From Lunularia cruciata (Eukaryota; Streptophyta; Marchantiopsida; Lunulariales; Lunulariaceae): DNA of 64,000 nucleotides. A program made the translations under genes and the position numbers. Positions 46,894 through 57,083 of this stretch are shown here, one piece after another (the first letter of the stretch is position 1; the number at the start of each line of letters is the position of its first letter). The stretch covers positions 62,908,552 to 62,972,551 of the forward strand of contig OX419756.1 of NCBI GenBank assembly GCA_948567375.1, given 5' to 3'. Under the pieces are notes generated by a model, which was not told the DNA's origin, did no database searches, and saw only the letters and a list, made by a program, of their open reading frames with translations.

Positions 46894-49275
46894 TTAGAAG
46901 TCTTGGCACACTCGGATCTTCCCTGTTTTCTTCTTTAGGACATTGACAATGGGGGAGACCCATTCATTGCTTAAGACAGGGAGGATGATTCTGGCCCCTA
47001 AGTACTTGCCGATTTCATCTTTCACCAAAAGCGAGTACTTTGGGTTCAGGCGGTATTGTCGCTGCCAAACCGGAATTGCACCTTCAACCAGATCAATCCG
47101 GTGTTCTCCAAATTCTCGTGGAATACCCGTCATTTGATCAATCAACCAGGCAAATACATCCTGGAATTCTATAAATAGGGCAGTGTATCCTGCCAACTCT
47201 TCCAAAGAAACTGTCTTCAAAATTTTTAAAATTTTTCCTTCAGTTAACAGAACATCTTGACAGTCATCAAGGTTGATGACTCCTTCAACGTAGCTTACTT
47301 GGCTTAACCCAAGGCGAGCGGCCATCAAACCCCCTTCCTCCAAGTCAGGTTCACCCGAGGTGAGGTCATATGGATCTTCGTCTTCAACATCCACCTCGTA
47401 GCATTCCAAGTAATTAACTTGGACTTCGTCTTCGGAGTCATCTGAGGACAAAGACGATGAGTCCTCCGATTCGTCCTCCTCTTCTGACAAACTTGTTTCC
47501 CCAAGATGGGGAACCTTTGTCCAACTCACAGTCACCAGCTTCTGATCTTTGGACAAAATGTCCTTGAATCGTAACTTCTGCTGATGCCAATCCACCACAA
47601 CTTGGGCAGTATACAACTAGGGTCTGCCGATCAACAGAGGGTAACCAGTCTGTTTCATTGGTCGCAACATGATGTAATTCAACTTGAAAGGTACCCCTCC
47701 AATGATTGTGGTAATGTTTGACAGCATGCTCAAAGGCCGTCTCCTGGGTTGGTCTGCAAACTTCAACACTCGGGGTGTTGGTTCAAACGTGTGATACCCA
47801 AGTCAATTTGTAGTATCCTCGGTCATGACATTCACACCGGACCCAGAGTCAATGGGTATCGATGTGATCATGCACCCTGCAATCTCCGTGTCTACCTCAG
47901 GAGATCCCAAATCTTCTTGCTCAACACGATAGATAGCAGGCAGGTCCTTCTTCGACATCAACCTCACCTTCTTGAGGGATGAATTGAGCTGTCTCTTGTA
48001 CAACTTGTTATCTTCCCACAATTGCTTGAATGTTATGTTGGCATTTGTGGTAGCCAGATCTGCTACAATATCATATTGGGGAACTGCTCCTAATTTGACC
48101 GTCTTCACCTTTGGCTTTGGATCCGAAGTCTCTCCATGTTCCATCTTGACTTCGGGACGCTCCAAAATGGTGACGGGCTTGCTGATGGCCTTAACCCGAG
48201 GTTCCTTGGGTTGGCCCACCTTGGCTTGGATCAGACCCTTTACTTTGGATTGGATGTCTGCCAGAAAAACTGGAGACTTTGTCTTTGTCTCCTCTTCCAA
48301 ACTCAATTCCCGAGTCCTGAGTAGTGCCTCCTTTAGTTCTTTCTGCAAGGCTTTAGCTTTAGCTTTTGCGAGGATCTTTTCCTCCTTAGTAGAAAGAATT
48401 GCTTTTGGGTGCAGTCTCTTCACCTTTCTCAAAGACGACGAGGTCGTACTCAGTTCTTCAGGATCACGCTTCTTCTTACAGGAGCGTGTCTCAACCTTCA
48501 AAATTTCAAGGTCTGGCCATTTTGCTTCTGAGGCCGGACTCCCTTCTTGAGGTCTTTCTTCCTCAAGGGTAATGCAATTTACATTTGTATCTCCCTTTGG
48601 CTGAAGTGATGCACGCTCAGTAGGGGTCTGTACATACTTTATAGGCGGCTTTGGGTTTGGTGGGTGAGGACATTGGTTGCCCGTATGCCCCGATCCTTTA
48701 CAATTTCCGCACAAGGGAACGTACCCAAGTTGCCTTCTTGGCTCGGGACAGTTTGGAGACCAATGTCCCATCAAGCCACAATTATAACAGGCTCCGGGTG
48801 CAACATTTAGAGGCCGATTTTGGTTGCTCATCGGTGGTCTTTGTGGGGGAGCATTGGGGTTATACTCCCTGGTCTATAGCTTGGACCTTGATACGATGTG
48901 CTTGCTTGAGGCTGTACTTCCTGCGTTTGGTACACAGCCTCTTCGTCCTCGTCTTGGTTCCATCCCGGAACCCAATCAATTTGCTGCACCGGGAATGCAT
49001 TATGAGTATTGCATTCTGTGTTGGCATGGCCTGATTTGCCACATGCGGTGGCAAATCAGGGGCTTCCAAACGCTGGGGCCTTCCTTCGGTCCTTGGCCCC
49101 AATCATCAAGATCTTGAAATCCAAAAACTCCTTGATGAGGGCATCCAGCTTGGTATCCGCCTTATGTACACTCTTGGCTGGAGGAGTCACTGGTTTCTTG
49201 CCTCCACGTCTACTTCTGACTCATTTTGGCTTTGATTCTTATTTGGATTTTGAAGAAGAGCTCAAAAACGTAGAG
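46894..49275 (-). pseudogene. A4 gag C-terminus, zinc knuckles, protease and pol linker
   Basis: The open piece 47803-48831 (342 codons) has two CCHC knuckles, CYNCGLMGHWSPNC and CGNCKGSGHTGNQC, then a basic linker and the protease core PIDSGSGVNVMTED (about 47830-47870). A stop at 47803 ends it. The 46894-47616 piece (240 codons) holds the acidic linker and the RT start (GKYLGARIILPVL, EWVSPIVNVLKKKTGKIRVCQDF). 48835-49275 is the gag tail next to B4 and has several stops. Confidence 0.85.
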
Positions 49276-49280
49276 GGTTC

Positions 49281-49959
49281 TGTGAGCCGGCCTGTCTCTC
49301 ACTCAGGATGAACCTCTGATGGCTATTATGGTAGCGCACCATGGACTAAGAAGGCAAGGAACCCCAACTCCATCATACTCCTCCAAGGCTAACACTCCAA
49401 GACTCAAGACATTGCTCACTAGAGAACTCAATGAGAGAGAGATAGTTGCAAATGAAAGGATGATGAGTACCTCCTCACTCCTTGTTTATATACTTGTGAA
49501 ATAGTTACGTACCAAAGTTACTAATTACCGTAGTAACTCAAGTTACTAGACTAAAAGTCAAGTAAAGTCAACAAGTAGAAAGGAATATCCATTCACATGG
49601 GCATATTCCCCTTATCTTGACCCAACCACTAAAGCAAGGATTCCTTCACATGGGCTATCCTTGGACTAAAGAAGAATCCAAAACAAAAAGGCTTGCGGGC
49701 CCAAGAGTTCTCAACTCTTTCCCCAAAGCCAAACACCTAGGAATAATACCAAGTCAACACACTAAAATCCAAAATAGTGGTGCTCATCTTTTCTACTTCC
49801 TCTAAAGTAAGGTCCCATCTATCTTAGCTATGACTAACTTTAGCTAACCATGACTAATATAGAACCATCCTTTATCTCTATATAAATAATATCTCTTAAG
49901 TACTTGTAATACCAAGCTAAATATCACAATACCACACACATGCACAAATGGGTGTTACA
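49281..49959 (-). repeat. B4 3' LTR
   Basis: On the plus strand TGTGAGCCGG...GGGTGTTACA. The TATA box (minus-strand TATATAAA at about 49484-49492) lies about 200 bases from the LTR 3' end. Confidence 0.97.
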
Positions 49960-50007
49960 TTTACCCCCGGACTAAGTTTTCACTTTGTCCTCAAAGTGAA
50001 GGTCTCT

Positions 50008-53000
50008 CTACCTTCTATGGTACATCTTCAACTTATCATGGTTAATCCTATCAAAGTGTCTTCCTCCCAACTCCTTGAGATCATAGGTGTAATTGCCCCA
50101 CACCTTCTCTACTATGAAAGGTCCAAAGTACTTAGGCAAAAACTTCTTTTGCACTCTCTTGAATCGAATGGAATCAAACAACATTACCCAATCACCTTCT
50201 TTGAAAGGCTCCACCTTCTTCTTGCCTTGCCTCTTGTCATAGCTCTCCTTTTGTTTCCTTTGGGCTTGCTCCACTCGAACCATAGCAACTGCTCTTGCCT
50301 CTTCCAACTCCATGAGTTGATCCTTCCTTGACTTCCCTGCATCACTTCCTTGTGCTTTCTTCAATCTCCTATGAATGCTTTGGAAGGTAGGAAGATCAAA
50401 GTGAATAGGTAAGGTAGACTCAATACCATACACCAATTGGAATGGAGAATATCCAGTGGAAGTCTTCATGGTTGTCCTATACTCCCACAAAACTGCATGA
50501 ATCCTCTTGTCCCAATGATGTTTAGCCCCCTCCATTTTTGCATCTTTGGCCAACATCATGCACAAGGTCTGATTGGTTCTCTCTGCCAAGCCATTGGAAT
50601 TTGGCTTATAGGATGTAGTTACTCTATGTGTGATAGAGAAATGTCGTAGCATGGCTGTAGTAATGCTTCCTGTAAACTCTCCTCCTCTATCAGAAACCAA
50701 CTCCAAAGGGCATCCAAACCTAGTGATAATGCGTTCATAAAGAAATCTACCCACTTCATCTTCATTCTTGTCCCTCAATGGTCTAGCCTCAACCCACTTG
50801 GTAAGGTAATCACTAACTACCACAATGTACCGATTGTTCCTTGGGGTTCTATTGAGTGGTCCTACAAAATCAATTCCCCACTTCTCAAAAGGTCCTAGCA
50901 ATGGAATTGATCTAAGTGGTGGAGTGGATGTAGACTTTCTAGCAAAAGCTTGACAAACATGACAAGTTTTGCAATAATCAAAACAATCCTTGAAAATCCC
51001 TCTCCAATGGTAACCTGCATCTAGAATCTTGAAAGCAGTCACCTTTCCTGCAAAGTGTCCTCCACATACTAAACCTTCATGAAACTCCTTTATGAGTAGG
51101 ATAGACTCTTCCTTACCCACTGCTCTTCGAAGTAGACCATCTGCTCCTTGGTGAAAAAGAATATCCTCCACCATTGTGTAAGGTCTAGATCTTGCTGCAA
51201 GGGCCTTCCTCTCCCTAGCATGCATCCCTTCTGGATAGTTACCTCTTGTCACAAAATCCACAATCTCCTTGTACTCCATTGGAATCTCTTGAGTGACTGA
51301 GATTGTCATGAGCTCCTCATCCGGGAAGGAATCATCTACTGGCTCATCTCCATCATGATCATAGGCTCTAGATAACAAATCAGCATTTGCATGTTTCTTT
51401 CCTGGCCTATCCTCAATTGTGTAGTCATACTCAGACAAGAGTATCATCCACCTTGCTAGTCTCCCTTCAACATTAGGCTTGTTGAAGATGTACTTCAAAG
51501 CCTTGTGATCCGTGACAATTGTGGCTTTCCCTCCAATCAAGTAGTGTCTAAACTTCTTGAGACCAAAGATCACTGCCAACCCTTCTCTCTCTGTGACAGA
51601 GTAGTTCTTCTCTGCTGAAACCATCTGCCTACTAGCATAAGCTATTGGATGATCATGCCCATCTTGGTCTAATTGACTAAGAGTGCATCCTATAGCTACA
51701 TTAGAAGCATCAGTGTAGAGGATGAAAGGCTTACTCCAATCAGGTTTAGCAAGAATTGGAGCTACAACAAGGGATTGCTTGAGCTCCTCAAAAGCTTTGA
51801 GAGCCTCCTTGTCTTCCAAAATCACCATGTAATCTACACCCTTCTTCATGTAGATGGTCAATGCATAAGCCTTGTTGGAAAATGAGAAGATGAACCTCCT
51901 ATAGTACCCAACCATTCCCAAGAATTGGCGTAACTTTGTCAAGCTTGAAGGGAATGGAAGGTCTGAGATTTTCCTCACCTTCTCAGGATCAACTGCTATT
52001 CCATCCTTGGAGATGATGTGCCCCAAAAGTAGACCTTCTTCACATCCAAAAATGCACTTCTCTGGGTTGAGTGATGCATTTGCCTCATCCAAGCGTTGCA
52101 AGACTTTGATTAGGTGCTCAAAGTGCTCCTCCTTGCTCCCATAGACACAAAAGTCATCAATGAAATCTCTCACAAATTTCCCAATGAAAGGCTCAAATAC
52201 CTTGTTCATGAACCGTTGGAATGTGGCTGGAGCATTGCAAAGCCCAAAAGGCATGACCTTGAAAGCGTAAGTTCCCCAAGGTGTGGTGAATGTGGTGAGT
52301 TGTTGATGCTCTGGTGCAATCTTTATTTGGTTATATCCACTATAACCATCTCCAAAACTGTACCTCTCATGACCTGCAACCTCCTCCAAGATCTCATCAA
52401 TGAATGGCAATGGGTAGTAGTCCTTCTTGGTAACAGCATTAAGCTTCTTGTAATCCACACATACCCGAAGCTTGCCATTCTTTTTCTTCACAATGACAAT
52501 TGGAGACACCCATTCTGAATTCTCCACCTCAAAGATAAATCCAGCCTCCTTGAGCTTATCAATCTCCTCCTTCACAACCAAAGATATTGGTGGGCTAATG
52601 CGACGTTGCTTTTGGCGGATTGGTCTTGCATGTGACTCCACCTCTATCTTGTGCTCCTCCAAGGTGACTTCCTTCAAATCCTTGTAACTAAAAGCAAACA
52701 CATGGATGAACTTGCGGAAAATCTCCTCAAATCTCACCTTCTCCTCCTTGGTAACATTTGGGCCATACTTGAGGGTAGATAACCTTCTCTCTACCTCCTC
52801 AAGTGTCAATGGTGATTTATCTGGGTCCTTCAAAACCTCTGGCTTAGGTGCAAAATCCATAGCACACAAAGGATACACATCTGAATCAGATTCAGATTCA
52901 TCTTCCTCCGTGGAAGTCTCCTCTTCCATGCTTGTGTCCACACCTGAAGCTCCTTCTTCAGAATCTGATTCCCAATAATTAGAAGATGGGGTATCTGAAT

Positions 53001-54834
53001 GTGAAGTGTTGGTGGTGTTAGTCACAGGAACAGTGACTCTATGGTTTGATGGCCCAATCCTCAAGTACCCTTTGTGCCATCGATCAGTTGTGCGTGCTGC
53101 TCTCAACCATGGCCTCCCAAGAAGTAAGTCATAGCTTGAATCCTTCAAGACTTGGAAAGTCATGAGATTTTGAACTCCCATAACTGAAACTACCACCTTA
53201 TCCATCACTCCTACTGGTCGAACTTGTTGCTTGTTTGCCATGCTCACCACAAATGTTGAAGCTCTTGAGGGTATCATACCCAACTTCTTCATCAACCTTT
53301 CTGACATGGCATTCACTGCTGATCCTCCATCAACCAATGCATCCTTGATGTTGTGACCATTCACTCTCACATCAATCTTGGAGGCATATTCACAAGCTTC
53401 CCATGGTGCTGGCTTGGCATCCACCACCCCCATTGATATTGGAACTTTTGCCTTCTTCTTCTTCTTGCTCCTTGTAGAACTCAAACCACCTCTAAGCTCC
53501 TTTCTCAAGGTAGGGTTCAAAGCAATTAATTGGCCCACTGTGATGTTAGCCTTGTGACTACCAACATCCTCCAACACATTGTAGTTCCATTGTTGCTTGG
53601 AGATCAAGAAGTCCTCCATCCCCAACTTCTTCCTTGGAGTCTTTGTTGTTGATGGTGTTGAGGTGCGAGTGCTCCTAGTAGACATAGGAGTATCCTTGCT
53701 TGAAGTAAATCCTTGAGAAGAGTGAACATCCTCTGCAAAACGAGCTCTCTTCTTCTCTTGTGCCAAAAGCTCCAAATTAGGACCCTTGGAGTTTGAGCAC
53801 TCTCCCTTCTCATACTTGCTCTCAACCACATCTATGGATGCTATCCCCTTACCTTTGTTGGGATTAGGAGCCACTTGGGTTTCACTACCTCCCTCTTTCC
53901 CTCTATTGGCTCCCTCATAACCCCTTCCTCCATGGTAAGTGGAATTTGGGCAATTCCTTTGGATATGGCCTCTTCCCCCACAACCAAAACAATTTCTATC
54001 ATTGAAATTGTTGGCTGGTTGGCCTCCTCTATATGGATGGTTTCCATAACTCCTAGGCCCTCTCCCTACATTCTGATCCACCTCTCTCTTCTCCCATAAT
54101 TGCACCACATTGATCTTGAGATCCGCAAGTTGTTCTGTGATGGTTTGGAGTGGATCTTTTGGTGGAGGTGCAAGAACTGGAGCAACTACTACTTGTGGTG
54201 CAACCCTTGTCACCAAAGTATCAGAAGTTCCACCATACTTGTAGCCTTGAGGAGGATGCACAACCTCCTTCACCACCAAATCACTTTCATCCCCTTCCAA
54301 ACTCTCCTCCATACGAATTGCGATCTTGATAGCTTCAACCTTGGAAGAAGGTTTCTCATATCTCACCTTGCTTCTAATTTGTGGTCTCAATCCTCCCACA
54401 AAATTCTTGGTGAGCATGGCCCCTATGCCAATCATTGTAGTCTCCACATCATCCCCACCCTTCCTCAACACTATGCGAAATCTGGACTCCAATTTTTCCA
54501 CTCTTTCCACATAGACTCTCGCTTTCTCTCCATCTCCTTGCTTGAGAAATGTAACCTCACTCATCAATCTCTCATAACTCTCATCAGGAAGAAAGTTCTC
54601 AATGAGTGCTGAAGTCAAAGTCTCCCAAGACTCCTCTTCCCCCTCTCTCCTCTCTCTCTTTTGGTATTCTGACTCATACCATGTAAGTGCTGCATCCTCA
54701 AAGAAATCTGGTAATAATGAGGCCCACTCATTCTTCCTCCTCTCATTGTTTCCTATGCAAGCTCTCTTGAAGTCTCTCACAAAGGCCTCCACATCTTCTC
54801 CATCCTTGCCAAAGAAAACCGGAAGTTTCCCCAT
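50008..54834 (-). CDS. B4 gag-pol polyprotein, 1608 aa
   Basis: One open frame, ATG at 54834. Gag about 1-260 (MGKLPVFFGKDGEDVEAFVR, WETLTSALIENFLPDESYERL); CCHC knuckle CFGCGGRGHIQRNC at about 281-295; protease about 480-600 with VDGGSAVNAMS (about 500; the D-G-G form is known from Tat-type plant Gypsy) and DLLLGRPWL; RT about 740-960 with SPIVIVKKKNGKLRVCVDY and FIDDFCVYG (about 890); RNase H from about 1035 (FILYTDAS, TDHKAL, HANADLLSR); integrase from about 1245 with H/H (FHEGLVCGGHF), CKTCHVC, D in GIDFVGP (about 1321), D in VSDRGGEF (about 1381) and E in LAERTNQ (about 1418); a GPF motif near the C-terminus (KYFGPFIVEKV). Order PR-RT-RH-IN without a chromodomain marks a non-chromovirus Ty3/Gypsy. 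Gag and pol are in one frame, so the protease presumably does the processing. All catalytic residues look intact. Confidence 0.97.
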   Translation of the reverse strand: MGKLPVFFGKDGEDVEAFVRDFKRACIGNNERRKNEWASLLPDFFEDAALTWYESEYQKRERREGEEESWETLTSALIENFLPDESYERLMSEVTFLKQGDGEKARVYVERVEKLESRFRIVLRKGGDDVETTMIGIGAMLTKNFVGGLRPQIRSKVRYEKPSSKVEAIKIAIRMEESLEGDESDLVVKEVVHPPQGYKYGGTSDTLVTRVAPQVVVAPVLAPPPKDPLQTITEQLADLKINVVQLWEKREVDQNVGRGPRSYGNHPYRGGQPANNFNDRNCFGCGGRGHIQRNCPNSTYHGGRGYEGANRGKEGGSETQVAPNPNKGKGIASIDVVESKYEKGECSNSKGPNLELLAQEKKRARFAEDVHSSQGFTSSKDTPMSTRSTRTSTPSTTKTPRKKLGMEDFLISKQQWNYNVLEDVGSHKANITVGQLIALNPTLRKELRGGLSSTRSKKKKKAKVPISMGVVDAKPAPWEACEYASKIDVRVNGHNIKDALVDGGSAVNAMSERLMKKLGMIPSRASTFVVSMANKQQVRPVGVMDKVVVSVMGVQNLMTFQVLKDSSYDLLLGRPWLRAARTTDRWHKGYLRIGPSNHRVTVPVTNTTNTSHSDTPSSNYWESDSEEGASGVDTSMEEETSTEEDESESDSDVYPLCAMDFAPKPEVLKDPDKSPLTLEEVERRLSTLKYGPNVTKEEKVRFEEIFRKFIHVFAFSYKDLKEVTLEEHKIEVESHARPIRQKQRRISPPISLVVKEEIDKLKEAGFIFEVENSEWVSPIVIVKKKNGKLRVCVDYKKLNAVTKKDYYPLPFIDEILEEVAGHERYSFGDGYSGYNQIKIAPEHQQLTTFTTPWGTYAFKVMPFGLCNAPATFQRFMNKVFEPFIGKFVRDFIDDFCVYGSKEEHFEHLIKVLQRLDEANASLNPEKCIFGCEEGLLLGHIISKDGIAVDPEKVRKISDLPFPSSLTKLRQFLGMVGYYRRFIFSFSNKAYALTIYMKKGVDYMVILEDKEALKAFEELKQSLVVAPILAKPDWSKPFILYTDASNVAIGCTLSQLDQDGHDHPIAYASRQMVSAEKNYSVTEREGLAVIFGLKKFRHYLIGGKATIVTDHKALKYIFNKPNVEGRLARWMILLSEYDYTIEDRPGKKHANADLLSRAYDHDGDEPVDDSFPDEELMTISVTQEIPMEYKEIVDFVTRGNYPEGMHARERKALAARSRPYTMVEDILFHQGADGLLRRAVGKEESILLIKEFHEGLVCGGHFAGKVTAFKILDAGYHWRGIFKDCFDYCKTCHVCQAFARKSTSTPPLRSIPLLGPFEKWGIDFVGPLNRTPRNNRYIVVVSDYLTKWVEARPLRDKNEDEVGRFLYERIITRFGCPLELVSDRGGEFTGSITTAMLRHFSITHRVTTSYKPNSNGLAERTNQTLCMMLAKDAKMEGAKHHWDKRIHAVLWEYRTTMKTSTGYSPFQLVYGIESTLPIHFDLPTFQSIHRRLKKAQGSDAGKSRKDQLMELEEARAVAMVRVEQAQRKQKESYDKRQGKKKVEPFKEGDWVMLFDSIRFKRVQKKFLPKYFGPFIVEKVWGNYTYDLKELGGRHFDRINHDKLKMYHRR

Positions 54835-55070
54835 CTTAACCCCTCACTATCTTTCTTTTCTCTCAATTTTTTTTTTCCTCTTTTCTTTTCTCTCACTCTA
54901 TTACTAATAGAGTATATACATGACTAACACCATCTGAGAATAATCCACTCTAGGGAACACAAAAGGTTCAGGTTGCTCCAAGATTTCTATAGCAACATCA
55001 AATCCTAGAGTGCATATTAATCTAACTCTCATGGATAGTTTATCCATAAGTTGAAAGATTATCTCCATCA
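54835..55070 (-). other. B4 leader between zinc-knuckle ORF and gag
   Basis: Untranslated stretch just upstream of gag with A/G-rich tracts on the coding strand (GAGAGAAAAGAAA near 54860-54895). B3 has the same sequence at 37522-37754. No further ORF is seen. Confidence 0.6.
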
Positions 55071-55544
55071 CTAATCTTGAGAACTAGCTGATGAAGGTGG
55101 TAGTATTTCTGTAGCTGTACTAAGACTCTCTCCAAGATCCTTCACCAAAGTTTCCAAAAGTGCTTTTACTCCACTACACTCATGTCCTTTTGGAAGTCCT
55201 TCAACTCCACAAACCTCACACAACTCTTTGGTCTTAGATCTTCTCCCTCCCAATCTTGGTGAAGAAGGTCCAACATGCAAACCCAAGTCAAGTAAGCCTC
55301 TCCTTTCCCTCAATCTCTTGCTCTCAAAGGTCAATGGACATGAACTTGCCTTATGTCCCTTCTCTCCACATAGAAAGCACTTAGACTCACTCTTTCCTCC
55401 AAGTGGTGTAGGTTTTTGGATCCTCTCAACACTCTCTTCAAATTCTATTGTAAACTCTCTTTTCCTCAAATCCACCCCTACAATCACCTCAAACCCTTGG
55501 GGAACCTTGCATAATCTCAATTTCCACTCTTGATGACCCTCCAT
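55071..55544 (-). CDS. B4 zinc-knuckle protein upstream of gag, 157 aa
   Basis: ATG at 55544 (MEGHQEWKLRLCKVPQGFEV). The frame is open a few codons further up without an ATG. Counting from that ATG, a CCHC knuckle CFLCGEKGHKASSC lies at about residues 56-69, and a second C/H motif CEVCGVEGLPKGHEC (CX2C, X8, HXC) at about 109-123, separated by a basic segment (KRLRERRGLL). The C-terminus is acidic and Ser-rich. It lies between the primer site and gag, 237 bases before the gag ATG and in a different frame. B3 has a broken copy. It is probably a nucleic-acid-binding accessory protein. Most Ty3/Gypsy elements carry only the gag knuckle, so this is an extra. It is not a known family to me. Confidence 0.7.
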   Translation of the reverse strand: MEGHQEWKLRLCKVPQGFEVIVGVDLRKREFTIEFEESVERIQKPTPLGGKSESKCFLCGEKGHKASSCPLTFESKRLRERRGLLDLGLHVGPSSPRLGGRRSKTKELCEVCGVEGLPKGHECSGVKALLETLVKDLGESLSTATEILPPSSASSQD

Positions 55545-56192
55545 GTTCCCAAAGATGAATCTAAACACCTAAACATGCTTTTTGTTGATCTCAAACTTCT
55601 CATGCATGAGATCTCCACTCTGCAGAATTGACCCTTCCTCACAATGTCACTCAAATCTCCCAACGAATATGTCACAGTCCTCTGAAATTTTCCACACTTG
55701 ATCACAACTCTAGGGCGTCCCTCCCTGCAAAATTTTAGATCTTTTCATCGAGCGATTTGGCCTAGACACCTTTCTATTCAGCACCCATATTTCAGATTTG
55801 GTCTGAAAACCACCCCCCTCACTTCAAAAACTCATAACGCACTGCGCAAAAATGATCTCTCTCTAATTTTTGTGGCACCAGGTAGGATACAATGCACTGA
55901 ATTTTCTTGGAAATTTTCAGGACAATTCACTAAAAATTGAAGAAATGGCAGACTCTGTACAATTTTCCAGAGAGCATGCAGTTGCGGGAGCACTTTACCC
56001 TATCAACTTTCAAAATTTCTAGCCCAGTGCGCATAGAAGCTCTCTCAAAAATTTCAAGTGTGCTAACTGAAAGATAACCCAAGCTATCATGTGTAGAAAT
56101 CTCAAGTCCAGATCTCAAACTTGAGATTTTGCCCAAAATCACCTTAATCCCCAAAATCTGCAATCCACCTCACACAATCTCTCCAATTCCTC
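55545..56192 (-). other. B4 leader, non-coding
   Basis: About 650 bases between the 56-aa leader ORF and the zinc-knuckle ORF. It matches B3's 36409-37054. Short frames only. It could be an intron or a structured leader containing the packaging signal. Neither can be shown by eye. Confidence 0.5.
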
Positions 56193-56363
56193 TCATGTGT
56201 ACAAGATGTACAAAATCACCTCAAAGACATCATAATGAACTACAGGGTATACAAATGGATCTTGGTTCTCTAACATAAGTTCAGCCCTCTCCTCTCCTAA
56301 TGTTCTCTCCAAGTGAGCTCTCATAGCCTCCTTCTGCCTAATGTAGAATTGGACGCGGAACAT
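56193..56363 (-). CDS. short leader ORF of family B (56 aa), B4 copy
   Basis: ATG at 56363, 18 bases past the primer site. MFRVQFYIRQKEAMRAH... ends DVFEVILYILYT. Same length and start as B3's copy at 36238-36408, with four or so substitutions. It is a candidate leader peptide or first exon. Unproven. Confidence 0.4.
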   Translation of the reverse strand: MFRVQFYIRQKEAMRAHLERTLGEERAELMLENQDPFVYPVVHYDVFEVILYILYT

Positions 56364-56381
56364 TATCTTGCCTTCTAGAGA

Positions 56382-56400
56382 GGTCCCGGCAACAGAACCA
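56382..56400 (-). other. B4 primer binding site
   Basis: Minus-strand TGGTTCTGTTGCCGGGACC lies four bases inside the 5' LTR end. Confidence 0.8.
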
Positions 56401-56404
56401 AAAA

Positions 56405-57083
56405 TGTGAGCCAGCCTGTCTCTCACTCAGGATGAACCTCTGATGGCTATTATGGTAGCGCACCATGGACTAAGAAGGCAAGGAACCCCAACTCCATCAT
56501 ACTCCTCCAAGGCTAACACTCCAAGACTCAAGACATTGCTCACTAGAGAACTCAATGAGAGAGAGATAGTTGCAAATGAAAGGATGATGAGTACCTCCTC
56601 ACTCCTTGTTTATATACTTGTGAAATAGTTACGTACCAAAGTTACTAATTACCGTAGTAACTCAAGTTACTAGACTAAAAGTCAAGTAAAGTCAACAAGT
56701 AGAAAGGAATATCCATTCACATGGGCATATTCCCCTTATCTTGACCCAACCACTAAAGCAAGGATTCCTTCACATGGGCTATCCTTGGACTAAAGAAGAA
56801 TCCAAAACAAAAAGGCTTGCGGGCCCAAGAGTTCTCAACTCTTTCCCCAAAGCCAAACACCTAGGAATAATACCAAGTCAACACACTAAAATCCAAAATA
56901 GTGGTGCTCATCTTTTCTACTTCCTCTAAAGTAAGGTCCCATCTATCTTAGCTATGACTAACTTTAGCTAACCATGACTAATATAGAACCATCCTTTATC
57001 TCTATATAAATAATATCTCTTAAGTACTTGTAATACCAAGCTAAATATCACAATACCACACACATGCACAAATGGGTGTTACA
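56405..57083 (-). repeat. B4 5' LTR
   Basis: On the plus strand TGTGAGCCAG...GGGTGTTACA. It is the same length as the 3' LTR and visibly identical apart from one G/A difference. The promoter is as in the other B LTRs. Confidence 0.97.

Larger units (their letters stand above)
49281..57083 (-). mobile_element. B4: intact Ty3/Gypsy family B element (7803 bp)
   Basis: LTRs 49281-49959 and 56405-57083 (both 679 bp, one visible difference: GCCGG versus GCCAG near the 5' end), primer site 56382-56400, leader with two small ORFs, an uninterrupted gag-pol (50008-54834), a polypurine-like CCGGGGGTAAA at 49960-49970, and 4-bp duplications. It sits in A4's gag. All features expected of an autonomous element are present. 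It is probably a very recent insertion. Confidence 0.95.

Noticed and set aside
49281-57083. B4 protease D-G-G as a missing catalytic Ser/Thr
   Set aside because: D-G-G is common in Tat-type plant Gypsy proteases, so it is not a defect.
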